A DNA stretch of 64,000 nucleotides from Giesbergeria anulus (GCF_900111115.1 NZ_FOGD01000012.1:1-64000); one strand, 5' to 3'; positions 1 through 9,610 are shown, counted from the first letter of the stretch. A program made the numbers and translations. Notes: generated from the sequence alone by a model not told the origin.

Positions 1-524
1 TGGCCGAGCGCAGCCAAGTGGCGGCGCAAGAAATTGGAGAAGTGGCAGGTTCAAGCGTTGATCTGGCGGAAAAGGCGGGCAAACTGCTCGATGAGATCGT
101 GCCCAGCATCAAGAAGACCTCGGATTTGGTGCAAGAGATCACGGCGGCCTCAGAGGAGCAATCGTCGGGGGCTGGGCAAATCAACTCGGCCATTAGCCAA
201 CTGAGCCAAACGACGCAGCAAAATGCCTCCAGCTCCGAAGAGTTGGCGGCCACTGCCGAAGAAATGAGCGGCCAAGTTGAGCAGTTGCAACAGACCATGG
301 CTTTCTTCAAAATCCAAGGTGGTAGCCGTCAGGTACGTAAGTCTGCATCTGTCGTCCATGGGCCCCGTGCAAGCGCGGGCGGTACCGGCTATGCCAACGG
401 TGGGCGCAAGTTTGGCAATTCATTGCCCACTAAGGCGTTTACGGAGTCGGTGGGTTTGGGTGCCCGAAGCACGTCAGATATGGGCGATACGGAAATTGAC
501 GAAACCAAGTTCACCAAGTTCTGA
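1..524 (+). CDS. Methyl-accepting chemotaxis protein, C-terminal fragment
   Basis: This is the 3' end of a chemoreceptor gene; the start lies outside the window and the reading frame is open from base 3. About 173 residues remain. They show the descending arm of the cytoplasmic four-helix signalling bundle, with heptad-like runs such as SSEELAATAEEMS and EEQSSGAGQINSAI that include likely Glu/Gln methylation sites. The glycine- and serine-rich tail ends in KFTKF and has no NWETF-type CheR-binding pentapeptide. cheW starts 11 bases downstream, so this receptor belongs to the chemotaxis operon that follows. Its ligand cannot be judged because the sensor domain is missing. Confidence 0.93.
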   Translation, partial: AERSQVAAQEIGEVAGSSVDLAEKAGKLLDEIVPSIKKTSDLVQEITAASEEQSSGAGQINSAISQLSQTTQQNASSSEELAATAEEMSGQVEQLQQTMAFFKIQGGSRQVRKSASVVHGPRASAGGTGYANGGRKFGNSLPTKAFTESVGLGARSTSDMGDTEIDETKFTKF

Positions 525-535
525 AAGGCAGCGCC

Positions 536-1093
536 ATGAACCAACTCGTCCCAGCATCAGCTAAATCGGCCCATGCAACGGTACAAGAAAACCAGCAGTA
601 TCTGACGTTTTTACTCAATGGCGAGCCCTTCGCCATTGGTATTTTGTGTATCAAAGAGATCATCGAATACAACGGTCTGACCGAAGTGCCGATGATGCCC
701 CATTGCATTCGTGGCGTGATTAATTTGCGTGGTGCGGTGTTACCCGTGCTGGATTTGGCCGTGCGTTTTGGCAAAAAGCCGGGTGCAGTGAGCAAAAAGA
801 CCTGTATCGTCATCGTAGAGGTGAGGATGGGCGAAGAAAGTCACGACATGGGCGTGGTGGTCGATGCCGTCAATGCGGTGCTAGAGATTCCGCGCAATGA
901 GATCGAGCCTGCCCCGGCCTTTGGTGCCAAAATCCGCACCGACTTTATTGAAGGTATGGGTAAGGTCAATGGCCATTTTGTGATTTTGCTCAACGTCAAT
1001 GAAGTGTTGTCGATTGATGAAATTGGTTCTATGGGGCGGGCGGCGGCGGCAGTGGCCGACACGGTGTCATCAGCATCTGCACTGGGTAGCTGA
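536..1093 (+). CDS. cheW: Chemotaxis adaptor protein CheW
   Basis: The gene encodes a 185-residue scaffold protein that couples chemoreceptors to the histidine kinase CheA. The CheW fold is recognisable from about residue 20 (QQYLTFLLNGEPFAIGI), through the conserved strand PHCIRGVINLRGAVLPVLDL, to the C-terminal part with IEGMGKVNGHFVILLNV. An AAGG Shine-Dalgarno stretch lies just before the ATG. It sits between the receptor and cheR, in the order expected for a betaproteobacterial chemotaxis operon. The last 20 residues are Ala/Ser-rich and probably disordered. cheA and cheY are not in this window and presumably lie upstream. Confidence 0.95.
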   Translation: MNQLVPASAKSAHATVQENQQYLTFLLNGEPFAIGILCIKEIIEYNGLTEVPMMPHCIRGVINLRGAVLPVLDLAVRFGKKPGAVSKKTCIVIVEVRMGEESHDMGVVVDAVNAVLEIPRNEIEPAPAFGAKIRTDFIEGMGKVNGHFVILLNVNEVLSIDEIGSMGRAAAAVADTVSSASALGS

Positions 1094-1140
1094 ACAACCC
1101 TATGCCGCGTTTTGGCTTCCTTGCACGGTAGCCATGCAAC

Positions 1141-1950
1141 ATGACTACACCCCTGAACGATCAAGAGTTTGCGCTGTTTCAACGCTTTATCTTTGACGCC
1201 GCTGGCATCACCTTGCCAGCCTCGAAAAAGGCACTGGTCAGTGGGCGGTTAGCTAAACGTCTGCATCACTTTCAACTGGAAAGTTATAGCGAATATTTCC
1301 ATCTGCTGCACAGCGGGCACAACCTTGCCGAACTGCAGATGGCCATTGACCTGCTCACCACCAACGAGACCTATTTTTTTCGCGAATCCAAGCACTTCGA
1401 TTTTCTGCGCCAACAGGCCCAAGCCGCCCGTGGGCGTACCGCTATGTTCCGGGTTTGGAGCGCAGCCAGCTCTAGTGGTGAGGAGGCTTACAGCATTGCG
1501 ATGGTGTTGGCCGATGTTTTGGGCACTGAAACCCCTTGGGAAGTGGTAGGCTCAGATATCAGCACCAAGGTGTTGCGTGGCGCGACCAGGGCACACTACT
1601 CAATGGAGCGCGGGCGTAATATTCCAACGGACTATTTGCGCAGGTTTTGCCTGCGTGGTACACAGGAATACCATGACACCCTGCTCATAGACCGTAGTTT
1701 GCGCCAGAAGGTGCATTTTCGCCAACTCAACCTTAATGCTACCCTGCCCCAACTGGGCCTGTTCGATATCGTGTTTTTGCGCAATGTGATGATCTACTTC
1801 AACGATGCCACTAAACGCGAAGTGGTAGCCCGTGTTATTGCAGCGATCAAGCAGGGCGGATACTTTTTCATTGGCCATGCCGAGAGCCTCAACTACATCA
1901 CCGACGAGGTGCAGCCGCTCGCGCCATCCATTTACCGCAAAAAACTATGA
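1141..1950 (+). CDS. cheR: Chemotaxis protein methyltransferase CheR
   Basis: The 269-residue protein transfers methyl groups from S-adenosylmethionine to receptor glutamates during adaptation. An N-terminal helical CheR domain (about residues 1-75) ends in LLTTNETYFFRESKHFDFL. The SAM-binding Rossmann domain follows, with RVWSAASSSGEEAYSIAMVL as motif I, VGSDIS as the acidic loop, and FLRNVMIYF near residue 215. The length is normal for the family. It opposes the methylesterase encoded by cheB downstream. cheD begins two bases after the stop codon, so the genes are probably translationally coupled. Confidence 0.95.
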   Translation: MTTPLNDQEFALFQRFIFDAAGITLPASKKALVSGRLAKRLHHFQLESYSEYFHLLHSGHNLAELQMAIDLLTTNETYFFRESKHFDFLRQQAQAARGRTAMFRVWSAASSSGEEAYSIAMVLADVLGTETPWEVVGSDISTKVLRGATRAHYSMERGRNIPTDYLRRFCLRGTQEYHDTLLIDRSLRQKVHFRQLNLNATLPQLGLFDIVFLRNVMIYFNDATKREVVARVIAAIKQGGYFFIGHAESLNYITDEVQPLAPSIYRKKL

Positions 1951-1951
1951 C

Positions 1952-2461
1952 ATGGCGCGCCTGAACGATTTAATCGACATCTTTCTCAAGCCCGGAGAGT
2001 ATTTTGTCGGAGATGCCAACTACCAGATACGCACCATGCTCGGCTCTTGCGTGTCTATCACTTTGTGGCACCCGGTCAGCGGCATCGGAGCGATGTCCCA
2101 TTTTTTGTTGCCCACACGCAATCTCGTAGATACCAGCGTCCGGCCCTTGGATGCCCGTTATGGGGACGAGGCACTGCAACTGATGTTGGCCGAACTGGCT
2201 CAAGCAGGTATCAAGCCACAACAATGCCAGAGCAAAATTTTTGGTGGCGGCAATATGTTTCCTAAGCAAACTCGCAAGGGGCTGATGCACATTGGGCGCA
2301 AGAATGGCGAAGCCGCCCGAACCCTGTTGTGCGCCCATGGTATCCCTATTGTCTCGGAGAGCCTGTTTGGCATTGGCCACCGGCAAATTATTTTTGATGT
2401 CAGCACTGGGGATGTCTGGTCACACCAGGTTAAGCCCTTACCCATCCCCCCTTCGCCATGA
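1952..2461 (+). CDS. cheD: Chemoreceptor glutamine deamidase CheD
   Basis: This 169-residue enzyme deamidates receptor glutamines to glutamates and so creates methylation sites. The CheD signature is intact: the catalytic Cys in [14 protein letters not shown], the His in MSHFLLP and the conserved Thr just before the Cys loop. Later conserved blocks include KIFGGGNMF and [10 protein letters not shown] chose the ATG at 1952 because the family starts with a short segment before [14 protein letters not shown]; an upstream in-frame extension would run inside cheR. Its stop overlaps the cheB start as ATGA. Confidence 0.95.
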   Translation: MARLNDLIDIFLKPGEYFVGDANYQIRTMLGSCVSITLWHPVSGIGAMSHFLLPTRNLVDTSVRPLDARYGDEALQLMLAELAQAGIKPQQCQSKIFGGGNMFPKQTRKGLMHIGRKNGEAARTLLCAHGIPIVSESLFGIGHRQIIFDVSTGDVWSHQVKPLPIPPSP

Positions 2462-3516
2462 AACGTATCAAAGTGATTGTGGTGGACGACTCCGCCGTAG
2501 TGCGCCAAGTTGTCACTGCCCTGCTCGAAGCCGACCCCGAAATTCAGGTGCTGGCCGCAGTGGCTGACCCGATTTTGGCCATGTCACGTATGGCCCAACA
2601 GTGGCCCGACGTATTGGTGCTCGACATCGAGATGCCGCGCATGGATGGCATTACCTTTTTGAAGAAAATCATGGCTGAGCACCCGACGCCAGTGGTGATT
2701 TGCTCTACCCTGACGGAAAAGGGCGCCCAAACCTCGCTGGCGGCGCTGTCTGCGGGTGCCGTGGCCATCATTACCAAGCCCAAGCTGGGGCTCAAGCAGT
2801 TTTTAATGGATGCCAGCGACGATTTGACCTCTGCCGTCAAGGCGGCGGCACGGGCCAATGTGCGCAAATTGCAGCCGCGCGACAAACTGACAGCGGATGC
2901 TATTTTGCCTGCCGTAGACAGTGCCCGCCAAGCCATGATCCAGACCACCGAGCGCGTGGTGGCGCTGGGCACCTCTACGGGCGGCACGCAGGCGTTGGAG
3001 GTGGTGCTCACGGCGCTGCCCAGAGTTTGCCCCGGTATTGTGATTGTGCAGCACATGCCTGAGCAATTTACGGCAGCCTTTGCCAATCGTTTGAACGGCT
3101 TGTGCCAAATTGAGGTGAAAGAAGCGCAAAACAATGACCGTGTGATGTTGGGGCGGGCGTTGATTGCCCCTGGTGGTAAACACATGCTGCTGCGCCGCAA
3201 CGGGGCGCAGTATTTTGTTGAGGTGGTAGATGGCCCGCTGGTCAATCGGCATCGGCCTTCGGTGGATGTGTTGTTTCGCTCGGTGGCCAAGAGTGCTGGA
3301 ACCAATGCGCTGGGCGTCATCATGACGGGTATGGGAGACGATGGTGCCGCCGGGCTGCTGGAAATGCGCAAGGTAGGGGCACAAACGCTGGGCCAAGACG
3401 AAAGAAGCTGCGTGGTTTATGGGATGCCCAAAGAAGCGGTCAAGCGCGGTGCCGTGATGCGTGCGGTGCCACTCGAATCGATTGCCCGCGAAATCCAAGC
3501 GCAGTTGTCGCTATAG
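2458..3516 (+). CDS. cheB: Protein-glutamate methylesterase/deamidase CheB
   Basis: The 352-residue response regulator removes receptor methyl groups once phosphorylated by CheA. The receiver domain (about residues 1-125) has the acidic pair D10-D11, phospho-acceptor D56 in [11 protein letters not shown] and a conserved Lys in ITKPK. A linker leads to the methylesterase domain, with the catalytic Ser in LGTSTGGTQ, the His in VQHMPEQF and the Asp in [11 protein letters not shown]. The start overlaps the cheD stop by four bases. The last six bases overlap the stop end of the convergent queG gene, so this chemotaxis operon ends here. Confidence 0.96.
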   Translation: MKRIKVIVVDDSAVVRQVVTALLEADPEIQVLAAVADPILAMSRMAQQWPDVLVLDIEMPRMDGITFLKKIMAEHPTPVVICSTLTEKGAQTSLAALSAGAVAIITKPKLGLKQFLMDASDDLTSAVKAAARANVRKLQPRDKLTADAILPAVDSARQAMIQTTERVVALGTSTGGTQALEVVLTALPRVCPGIVIVQHMPEQFTAAFANRLNGLCQIEVKEAQNNDRVMLGRALIAPGGKHMLLRRNGAQYFVEVVDGPLVNRHRPSVDVLFRSVAKSAGTNALGVIMTGMGDDGAAGLLEMRKVGAQTLGQDERSCVVYGMPKEAVKRGAVMRAVPLESIAREIQAQLSL

Positions 3517-4623
3517 CCTGCTACCCATTTGCACCGAGGAAGCTTGCCCCTGCGCCAGTGCCCAAACCACATGCTCGCGCACCAGCGCGCTGCTATCGGC
3601 CACACGCTCTTGCAGTGCAGTGCGCAAATCGAGCACTTGTTGGCTATCAGCGGTGCGTAGGGCGTTGCCCAAGGCCACGGCCACGTTGCGCAACCAGCGT
3701 TCATGACCAATACGGCGGATCGGGCCGCCCTCGGTCAGGCGCAAGAAGGTGGCTTCATCCCAAGAAAATAAGTGAATGAGTTGTTGGCCCGACACACCAG
3801 TGCGGGCATCAAAATCGGGCAGGGTGCTGGTCTGAGCAAACTTGTTCCACGGGCAAACCAGTTGGCAGTCGTCACAGCCATAAATGTGATTGCCCAGCAG
3901 GGGGCGCAACTCCAAAGGAATAGGCCCACTGTGCTCAATGGTCAGATAAGAGATGCAGCGGCGGGCATCAAGCCGGTACGGAGCTACGATGGCTTGGGTG
4001 GGACACACATCCAAGCAAGCCGTGCATTGGCCGCAGTGTGCGCTGACTGGCTCAGTAGGCTCCAAGGCCAAGTCGATGTAGATTTCGCCTAAAAAGAACA
4101 GCGAACCAGCTTGCCGGTGCAGCACCAGCGTGTGTTTGCCGCGCCAGCCTTGGCCGCTGCGGGCGGCCAGTTCGGCTTCTAGCACCGGGGCCGAATCGGT
4201 AAAGACGCGGTGGCCCAGCGGCCCTACGGCCTGCGCCAGTTGGTCGGCCAACTTTTGCAGCCGAGTGCGCAACACCTTGTGATAATCGCGGCCACGCGCA
4301 TACATTGAGACCACACCCTGCGCAGGTTGTTGCAAACGCGCAAACTCTAGCGCCTGCCAACCGGCGGGGGTGGTGCGCGGCAGGTAGTCCATGCGTGCGG
4401 TAATCACGCTGACGGTGCCTGGCACCAGTTCTGCCGGGCGCGCCCGCTTGAGGCCGTGCGCTGCCATATAGTGCATATCGCCGTGGAACCCTTGCTCCAG
4501 CCACTGTATCAACCCCGCTTCTGCGCTGGATAAATCTACACCGGCCACGCCAATTTGGGAAAATCCCAATTCGCGCGCCCATTGCCGAATTTGAGGAACG
4601 AGTTGACTGCTGCTTACCACCAT
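3511..4623 (-). CDS. queG: Epoxyqueuosine reductase QueG
   Basis: QueG carries out the last step of queuosine synthesis, reducing epoxyqueuosine to queuosine in tRNA using cobalamin and iron-sulfur clusters. The 370-residue protein has two ferredoxin-like 4Fe-4S motifs, [16 protein letters not shown] and [12 protein letters not shown], after an N-terminal catalytic domain containing [12 protein letters not shown] and a C-terminal helical repeat segment. I placed the start at the ATG (MVVSSSQL) because an extension to 4749 would overlap the divergent tsaE gene and adds nothing typical of the family. The gene converges on cheB with a six-base overlap of the stop ends. Confidence 0.93.
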   Translation of the reverse strand: MVVSSSQLVPQIRQWARELGFSQIGVAGVDLSSAEAGLIQWLEQGFHGDMHYMAAHGLKRARPAELVPGTVSVITARMDYLPRTTPAGWQALEFARLQQPAQGVVSMYARGRDYHKVLRTRLQKLADQLAQAVGPLGHRVFTDSAPVLEAELAARSGQGWRGKHTLVLHRQAGSLFFLGEIYIDLALEPTEPVSAHCGQCTACLDVCPTQAIVAPYRLDARRCISYLTIEHSGPIPLELRPLLGNHIYGCDDCQLVCPWNKFAQTSTLPDFDARTGVSGQQLIHLFSWDEATFLRLTEGGPIRRIGHERWLRNVAVALGNALRTADSQQVLDLRTALQERVADSSALVREHVVWALAQGQASSVQMGSRL

Positions 4624-4653
4624 TGCCCGATTGTAGAAACTACCGCTCCCCCG

Positions 4654-5112
4654 GTGGTGTTCACATGGCACCATGAAGACGACACCGCCCGTTTTGCCCA
4701 GCAGTTGGCGGCGCAGCCACTGCTGGCCGATGCCTTCATTACCCTGCATGGCGACCTAGGGGCGGGCAAAACCACGCTGGTGCGTCACCTGCTGCGCGCT
4801 TTGGGCGTGCAAGGGCGTATTAAAAGCCCCACCTATGCCGTGGTAGAGCCGCACCAGACAGAAACGCTGTCTATCTATCACTTTGATTTTTATCGCTTTG
4901 ATGACCCGCGTGAGTGGGAAGATGCAGGTTTTCGGGATGTTTTTGCCAGCCCCGGCCTGAAACTGGCTGAATGGCCTGAAAAGGCGCAGTCGGTTTTGCC
5001 CTTGGCCGATGTGGCCATCACCCTAGAAGCCTTGGACGAAGACGTCCGCCAAGCCACGCTGCAAGCGCATACCCTGTGCGGCCAGCAATTGCTGCAAGGA
5101 TTGCAGGCATGA
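4654..5112 (+). CDS. tsaE: tRNA threonylcarbamoyladenosine biosynthesis ATPase TsaE
   Basis: TsaE is the small P-loop ATPase of the complex that makes t6A37 in ANN-decoding tRNAs. It has a Walker A motif (GDLGAGKTTL), the SPTYAVVEPH block, the YHFDFYRFDDPREWEDAGF block and the LAEWPEK strand. The start is uncertain. GTG codons at 4654 and 4657 give about 151 residues, the usual size. A TTG at 4555 would give 185 residues but reach 69 bases into the 5' end of divergent queG. No strong ribosome-binding site separates the options. Its stop overlaps the start of amiC as ATGA. Confidence 0.9.
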   Translation: MVFTWHHEDDTARFAQQLAAQPLLADAFITLHGDLGAGKTTLVRHLLRALGVQGRIKSPTYAVVEPHQTETLSIYHFDFYRFDDPREWEDAGFRDVFASPGLKLAEWPEKAQSVLPLADVAITLEALDEDVRQATLQAHTLCGQQLLQGLQA

Positions 5113-6512
5113 ATTTTGATCTCCATCCCCTGACAACTACCCGGCGCGCCCTGTTGCAACGCGGTGGACTGGTGCTGCTACTGGGTACCAGCGAGTTGGC
5201 CCGTGGTGCTGGCATTTTGGCAGTGCGCGTCTGGCCTGCTGCAGACTACACGCGCCTGACCATCGAGTCGGACACGCCACTCAAAACCAAGCAATTTTTC
5301 ATCACTAAGCCGCCCCGGTTGGCCGTGGATATCGAGGGCATAGAGCTGAATGCTCAACTGCGGGAGCTGGTGGCCAAGGTGCGCGCTGATGACCCGAACA
5401 TTGCAGGCATCCGCGTGGGCCAAAATGCCCCGGAGGTCGTACGGCTGGTGATTGACCTCAAGCAGGCAGCGCGGCCCCAAGTGTTTGCCTTGCCCCCCGT
5501 GGCTACCTATGGACATAGGCTGGTGCTGGACTTGTACCCGGCCACCCCCGTCGATCCGCTAGAAGCGCTGATTGCCGAGCGGCTGCGCGAACCAACATCG
5601 GCCAGTGCCAACAAACCATCTGCCGCACCCAGTCCAACAGGGGGTGTCGTCGATCCGCTCGATGAACTGATTGCTAAGCACGGGAGCAATAACCCCAGTA
5701 GCTTTACTACCCCGCGTCCTGCACCCCCCGCGCCGCCTCCTTCCCAAGCGCCCAAAACCAGCCCAGCCCCTAGCGCCCCACGCCAGACCGACCGGCTCAT
5801 CATCGTTGCCCTCGACCCCGGCCACGGTGGCGAAGACCCCGGTGCTATCGGCCCCAATGGCACCCGCGAAAAAGACATCGTGCTGCGCGTGGCGCACTTG
5901 CTGCGCGAACGTATCAACCGCACCACGGTGGCGGGCAACCCGATGCGGGCCTACCTGACCCGTGATGCCGATTATTTTGTGCCTCTGGGCACCCGCGTGC
6001 AAAAAGCGCAGCGGGTACAGGCCGATTTGTTTGTCAGTATCCATGCCGATGCTTTTACCAATCCGGATGCCCGTGGTGCCAGCGTTTTTGCCTTGAGCCA
6101 AGGCGCAGCATCTAGCACGGCGGCGCGTTGGTTGGCGAACAAAGAGAACCAAGCCGATTTGGTGGGCGGCATCAATGTGCGCGCCAAAGACCAGCATGTG
6201 CAGCGCGCGCTGTTGGACATGAGCACCACGGCACAAATTAACGACAGCCTGAAACTCGGCAGCGTGCTGTTGGGCGAAATTGGCAACCTAGGCAGGCTGC
6301 ACAAGCCGCGTGTGGAACAAGCGGGTTTTGCCGTGCTCAAAGCCCCTGATATTCCCAGCGTGTTGGTAGAAACCGCCTTTATCAGCAACCCAGAGGAAGA
6401 AGCCAAGTTGCGCAGTGTCAACTACCAAGAGCAACTAGCCGATGCGCTGATGCGTGGCATTACGCGCTACTTTGCCAAGAACCCACCGTTGGCGCGCAGC
6501 CGTTCGGTGTAG
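5109..6512 (+). CDS. amiC: N-acetylmuramoyl-L-alanine amidase AmiC, Tat-exported
   Basis: This periplasmic zinc amidase cleaves the bond between MurNAc and the peptide stem, mainly at the division site. The 467-residue precursor begins with a twin-arginine-like signal (TTRRALLQRGGLVLLLG). An AMIN domain (about residues 40-145) follows, then a Pro/Ala/Ser-rich linker with two copies of a DPL(E/D)ELIA-like segment, and an Amidase_3 domain from about residue 230. Zinc ligands and the catalytic Glu are visible in LDPGHGGEDPGA, SIHADAF and VLVETAFISN. The start is the ATG that overlaps the tsaE stop. The tsaE-amiC pairing is common in proteobacteria. Confidence 0.94.
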   Translation: MNFDLHPLTTTRRALLQRGGLVLLLGTSELARGAGILAVRVWPAADYTRLTIESDTPLKTKQFFITKPPRLAVDIEGIELNAQLRELVAKVRADDPNIAGIRVGQNAPEVVRLVIDLKQAARPQVFALPPVATYGHRLVLDLYPATPVDPLEALIAERLREPTSASANKPSAAPSPTGGVVDPLDELIAKHGSNNPSSFTTPRPAPPAPPPSQAPKTSPAPSAPRQTDRLIIVALDPGHGGEDPGAIGPNGTREKDIVLRVAHLLRERINRTTVAGNPMRAYLTRDADYFVPLGTRVQKAQRVQADLFVSIHADAFTNPDARGASVFALSQGAASSTAARWLANKENQADLVGGINVRAKDQHVQRALLDMSTTAQINDSLKLGSVLLGEIGNLGRLHKPRVEQAGFAVLKAPDIPSVLVETAFISNPEEEAKLRSVNYQEQLADALMRGITRYFAKNPPLARSRSV

Positions 6513-6521
6513 TGGTTGTTT

Positions 6522-7391
6522 TTAATACACCGCAGGCTCGCCCGCAGGCCGGGTTTTAAAGCGCTTGTGTACCCAGTAATACTGACCCGGTATGGGGTCG
6601 ATGTAGCGCTGTAGCTCTTGGTTCATGCGCGCGGTGTCGGCCTCTACATCGCCACTGGGAAAATGTTCCCACGCCGGGGTGATCTCAGCCACATAGCCGG
6701 TGGGTGTTAGGCGTGTGACCATGCCCACTACCTTGGCCCGCCCCAGCCGGGCAAAGCGCGACAGCGACGGCACGGTGGCTGTTTTTACCCCATAAAACGG
6801 TACAAAAATGGATTCGTTCGGGCCAAAATCCATATCGGGCAGCAAATAGAGCAGGCCGCCTTGGCGCAGATTGGCAATGATGGGTTTGACACCATCGGCG
6901 CGGTTGAGCATGCGCACATCGCCAAAGCGCTGGCGACCCTGCATAAACCAAGCATCCACGGCAGGATTGGGGTGGGTAGAAAAAATCGAGGTGAAAGCAC
7001 GGGTGGTATGCAAAGGCAGTGCCAGCCCACCGGCATCCATGCCGTAAAAATGCGGCGCAAAAATGATGGTGGGGGTGTCGCCCTCCAGCTCATGCAGTGC
7101 GCCTTGCAACTGCACCCGCTTTAAGACCAGCTCCGGCGGCGCAGCCCACAGCCAACTGCGATCCAAAAAAGTTTGGCAGAAAACGACAAAACATTCACGC
7201 GCCCACGCTTTGCGCTGTGCGGCGCTGGCCTGCGGAAAGCACAGTGCCAGATTGCGCAGTGCTATCTTGCGCCGGGGGGCGGCTAGCACAAACAACAAGC
7301 GCCCAATCAGCCAGCCCAAGCCACGCAGCACACGCAAGGGCAGCCGCGCCAGAACTTGGCGCATAAGCCACACGCCTAGGCGGGCGCTCAT
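6522..7391 (-). CDS. LpxL/LpxM-family lipid A acyltransferase (second gene of pair)
   Basis: The 289-residue inner-membrane protein belongs to the HtrB/MsbB family that adds secondary acyl chains to Kdo2-lipid A. It has one N-terminal hydrophobic segment (residues about 20-40) and the HX4(D/E) catalytic signature as HFYGMD. Further family blocks are LLPDMDFGPNES and a C-terminal YYWVHKRFKTRP. It overlaps the upstream paralogue by four bases (ATGA), so the two are co-transcribed. Which one adds which acyl chain cannot be decided from sequence alone. It ends nine bases from the stop of convergent amiC. Confidence 0.9.
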   Translation of the reverse strand: MSARLGVWLMRQVLARLPLRVLRGLGWLIGRLLFVLAAPRRKIALRNLALCFPQASAAQRKAWARECFVVFCQTFLDRSWLWAAPPELVLKRVQLQGALHELEGDTPTIIFAPHFYGMDAGGLALPLHTTRAFTSIFSTHPNPAVDAWFMQGRQRFGDVRMLNRADGVKPIIANLRQGGLLYLLPDMDFGPNESIFVPFYGVKTATVPSLSRFARLGRAKVVGMVTRLTPTGYVAEITPAWEHFPSGDVEADTARMNQELQRYIDPIPGQYYWVHKRFKTRPAGEPAVY

Positions 7392-8239
7392 GCTGGCACC
7401 TCGGTAGTGGTAGCCTCAGTGCGCGGTTGTTTGTAGCGGCCATAACCCCACAGGTATTGTTCAGGGCATTGGCGAATGACATGTTCCATAGCTTGGTTGA
7501 TTTGTAGCACGGCAGTTTCTAGGTGTGCATTCAGTGGCACCGGCAGGGGTTCAAAAAAAACAACAAAGCCACGCCCCCAAGACAGGCGCTCACAGCGCAC
7601 TAGCACCACCGCAGCGTTGGTTTGCAAAGCCAGCCGAGCGGCCAGTGTCATGGTGTAGGCATTGCGGCCAAACATGGGGGCCCAATGGCCTTGGCCTTCG
7701 GGTGGTACTTGGTCGGGCAGCAAACCCACCGCTTCGCCCCGGCGTAGCGCCTTAATCATCTGGCGCACCCCAGCCAGTGTGGTGGGTACCGCTTGCATAC
7801 CTGGGCGGTTGCGTGCGGTCTCCATCACCTTGGCCAGCCAAGGCTGGCGCGCTGGGCGGTACAGTACAGTGATGGGGCCATGCTCGCTGCTCCAGCGCCG
7901 CGCCGTGGCTTGGGCGCAGAGTTCAAAGCAGCCCAAATGCGGTGTGAGGTACACAATGCCACGCCCGGCAGCATAGGCTTGCTGTACGCATTCTTCCCCC
8001 ACCAAACGGCAAGGCGGCGGTGCCCCCAGCCACAACCGGGGCAATTCAGCCACCATGCGCCCGGCATGGGCCACGCCAGCGCGCACTTGGGCAAAGCCGT
8101 AGCCTGCCAGCGCAGCATGGGCTATAAAGCGACGCCGGTAGGTGGGCGAGGCGCAAAAAACTACCCAGCCCAGCACTGCACCCAAGGCGTGCAACAACCA
8201 CAGCGGCAGGATGGAGAAAATTTGGAAAGCAACAGGCAT
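7388..8239 (-). CDS. LpxL/LpxM-family lipid A acyltransferase (first gene of pair)
   Basis: This 283-residue protein is the leading gene of a two-gene lipid A late-acyltransferase operon. The N-terminal hydrophobic segment (FSILPLWLLHALGAVLGWVV) anchors it in the inner membrane. The catalytic signature appears as HLGCFE within LTPHLGCFELCAQ, followed by the LLPDQVPPEGQGHW block and the C-terminal QYLWGYGRYK that matches YLWxHxR of the family. It is divergent from metK, with the shared 131-base intergenic region holding the metK leader. Betaproteobacterial genomes often keep this pair beside metK. Confidence 0.9.
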   Translation of the reverse strand: MPVAFQIFSILPLWLLHALGAVLGWVVFCASPTYRRRFIAHAALAGYGFAQVRAGVAHAGRMVAELPRLWLGAPPPCRLVGEECVQQAYAAGRGIVYLTPHLGCFELCAQATARRWSSEHGPITVLYRPARQPWLAKVMETARNRPGMQAVPTTLAGVRQMIKALRRGEAVGLLPDQVPPEGQGHWAPMFGRNAYTMTLAARLALQTNAAVVLVRCERLSWGRGFVVFFEPLPVPLNAHLETAVLQINQAMEHVIRQCPEQYLWGYGRYKQPRTEATTTEVPA

Positions 8240-8250
8240 TAAGATGGAGG

Positions 8251-8306
8251 GGTCGCTGAGTTAAAAGAGCAACTTGCAGGGCGACGTTAAACACATCTGC
8301 TAAAGC
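8251..8306 (+). promoter_or_regulatory. Candidate SAM-II riboswitch in the metK leader
   Basis: The leader shows the compact H-type pseudoknot layout of the SAM-II class. GTCGC (8252-8256) pairs with GCGAC (8281-8285) as P1. Conserved loop words follow in order: CGCTGAGTTAA, then CTTGCA, then GTTAAACA, then GCTAAAG. A possible pseudoknot pairs AGCA (8268-8271) with TGCT (8298-8301). The order and spacing resemble published SAM-II sequences, and the gene downstream makes S-adenosylmethionine, which fits feedback control. The element ends about 50 bases before the metK Shine-Dalgarno. Class assignment is by eye and needs a covariance-model check. Confidence 0.72.
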
Positions 8307-8328
8307 GTTCGCCAAAACTCGTTTCGGG

Positions 8329-8343
8329 TGGGCGCAACGCCCA
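8329..8343 (+). other. Hairpin between riboswitch and metK ribosome-binding site
   Basis: TGGGCG and CGCCCA form a perfect six-base stem around a three-base CAA loop. It lies between the riboswitch candidate and the AGGAG Shine-Dalgarno at 8357-8361. It could help transmit the ligand state to translation, or it may simply be a leader hairpin; there is no T-run, so it is not an intrinsic terminator. Confidence 0.45.
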
Positions 8344-8370
8344 AGTGCTGAACTACAGGAGTTTATTCAA

Positions 8371-9552
8371 ATGGCGAACGACTTTCTTTTTACCTCCGAA
8401 TCGGTCTCTGAAGGGCACCCCGACAAGGTGGCCGACCAGATCTCTGATGCGATTTTGGACGCTATCTTCAAAGAAGACCCCCGCTCGCGGGTGGCTGCTG
8501 AGACGTTGACCAATACCGGCTTGGTGGTGTTGGCGGGCGAGATCACCACCAACGCGCATGTCGATTACATCCAAGTCGCCCGCGACACCATCAAGCGCAT
8601 TGGTTACGACAACACCGACTATGGCATTGACTATAAAGGCTGCGCCGTATTGGTAGCCTACGACAAGCAAAGCAATGATATTGCCCAAGGCGTCGATCAT
8701 GCCAGCGATGACCACCTGAACACCGGCGCGGGTGACCAAGGCCTGATGTTTGGCTACGCCTGCGACGAAACCCCTGAGCTGATGCCCGCGCCGATCTACT
8801 ACGCACACCGCTTGGTAGAGCGCCAAGCACAACTGCGTAAAGATGGCCGCCTGCCGTTTTTGCGCCCCGATGCTAAGAGCCAAGTGACGATGCGCTATGT
8901 GGACGGCAAGCCGCACAGCATTGACACCGTGGTGCTGTCCACCCAGCACCACCCCGACCAAAGCGAAAACCAGCACAAGATGAAGGCCAGCTTCATTGAG
9001 GCGGTGATTGAAGAAATCATCAAGCCAGTGCTGCCCAAAGAGTGGCTGCAAGACACCAAATACCTGATTAACCCCACGGGGCGTTTTGTCATTGGCGGCC
9101 CGCAAGGCGATTGTGGCCTGACTGGGCGCAAGATCATTGTCGATACCTACGGCGGCGCTTGCCCCCACGGCGGTGGTGCCTTCTCTGGCAAAGATCCGAC
9201 CAAGGTAGACCGCTCGGCTGCTTACGCTGCCCGCTATGTAGCCAAGAACATTGTGGCCGCTGGCTTGGCCAAGCAATGCCAAATTCAGGTGGCTTACGCC
9301 ATTGGCGTGGCCCACCCCATGAACGTCACCGTTTATACCGAAGGCACCGGCGTCATCCCCGACGACCAGATTGCTGCACTGGTCAACCAGCACTTTGATC
9401 TGCGTCCCAAGGGCATCATCCAAATGCTCGATTTGCTGCGCCCGATCTACGAAAAAACCGCCGCCTACGGCCACTTTGGCCGCGAAGAGCCAGAGTTCAC
9501 TTGGGAACGTACAGACAAGGCGGCGTTGCTGCGTGCAGCAGCCGGGCTGTAA
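8371..9552 (+). CDS. metK: S-adenosylmethionine synthetase
   Basis: MetK makes S-adenosylmethionine from methionine and ATP. The 393-residue protein has the N-terminal [20 protein letters not shown] motif, the [12 protein letters not shown] loop, the [13 protein letters not shown] motif and the P-loop-like [16 protein letters not shown]. The active-site metal and ATP residues in these blocks are all present. An AGGAG lies nine bases before the ATG. The preceding leader carries a candidate SAM-II riboswitch, which would let the product limit its own synthesis. The gene appears monocistronic, with a hairpin just beyond its stop. Confidence 0.98.
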   Translation: MANDFLFTSESVSEGHPDKVADQISDAILDAIFKEDPRSRVAAETLTNTGLVVLAGEITTNAHVDYIQVARDTIKRIGYDNTDYGIDYKGCAVLVAYDKQSNDIAQGVDHASDDHLNTGAGDQGLMFGYACDETPELMPAPIYYAHRLVERQAQLRKDGRLPFLRPDAKSQVTMRYVDGKPHSIDTVVLSTQHHPDQSENQHKMKASFIEAVIEEIIKPVLPKEWLQDTKYLINPTGRFVIGGPQGDCGLTGRKIIVDTYGGACPHGGGAFSGKDPTKVDRSAAYAARYVAKNIVAAGLAKQCQIQVAYAIGVAHPMNVTVYTEGTGVIPDDQIAALVNQHFDLRPKGIIQMLDLLRPIYEKTAAYGHFGREEPEFTWERTDKAALLRAAAGL

Positions 9553-9610
9553 GCTGCGCTAGCAGATTCAAGCCGCTTTGCGTTACAAGGCCCAACTGCT
9601 GCGCAATGCA

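Noticed and set aside
4555-4653. Longer tsaE start at a TTG codon
   Set aside because: It would overlap the 5' end of divergent queG and exceed the usual protein length with no conserved residues.
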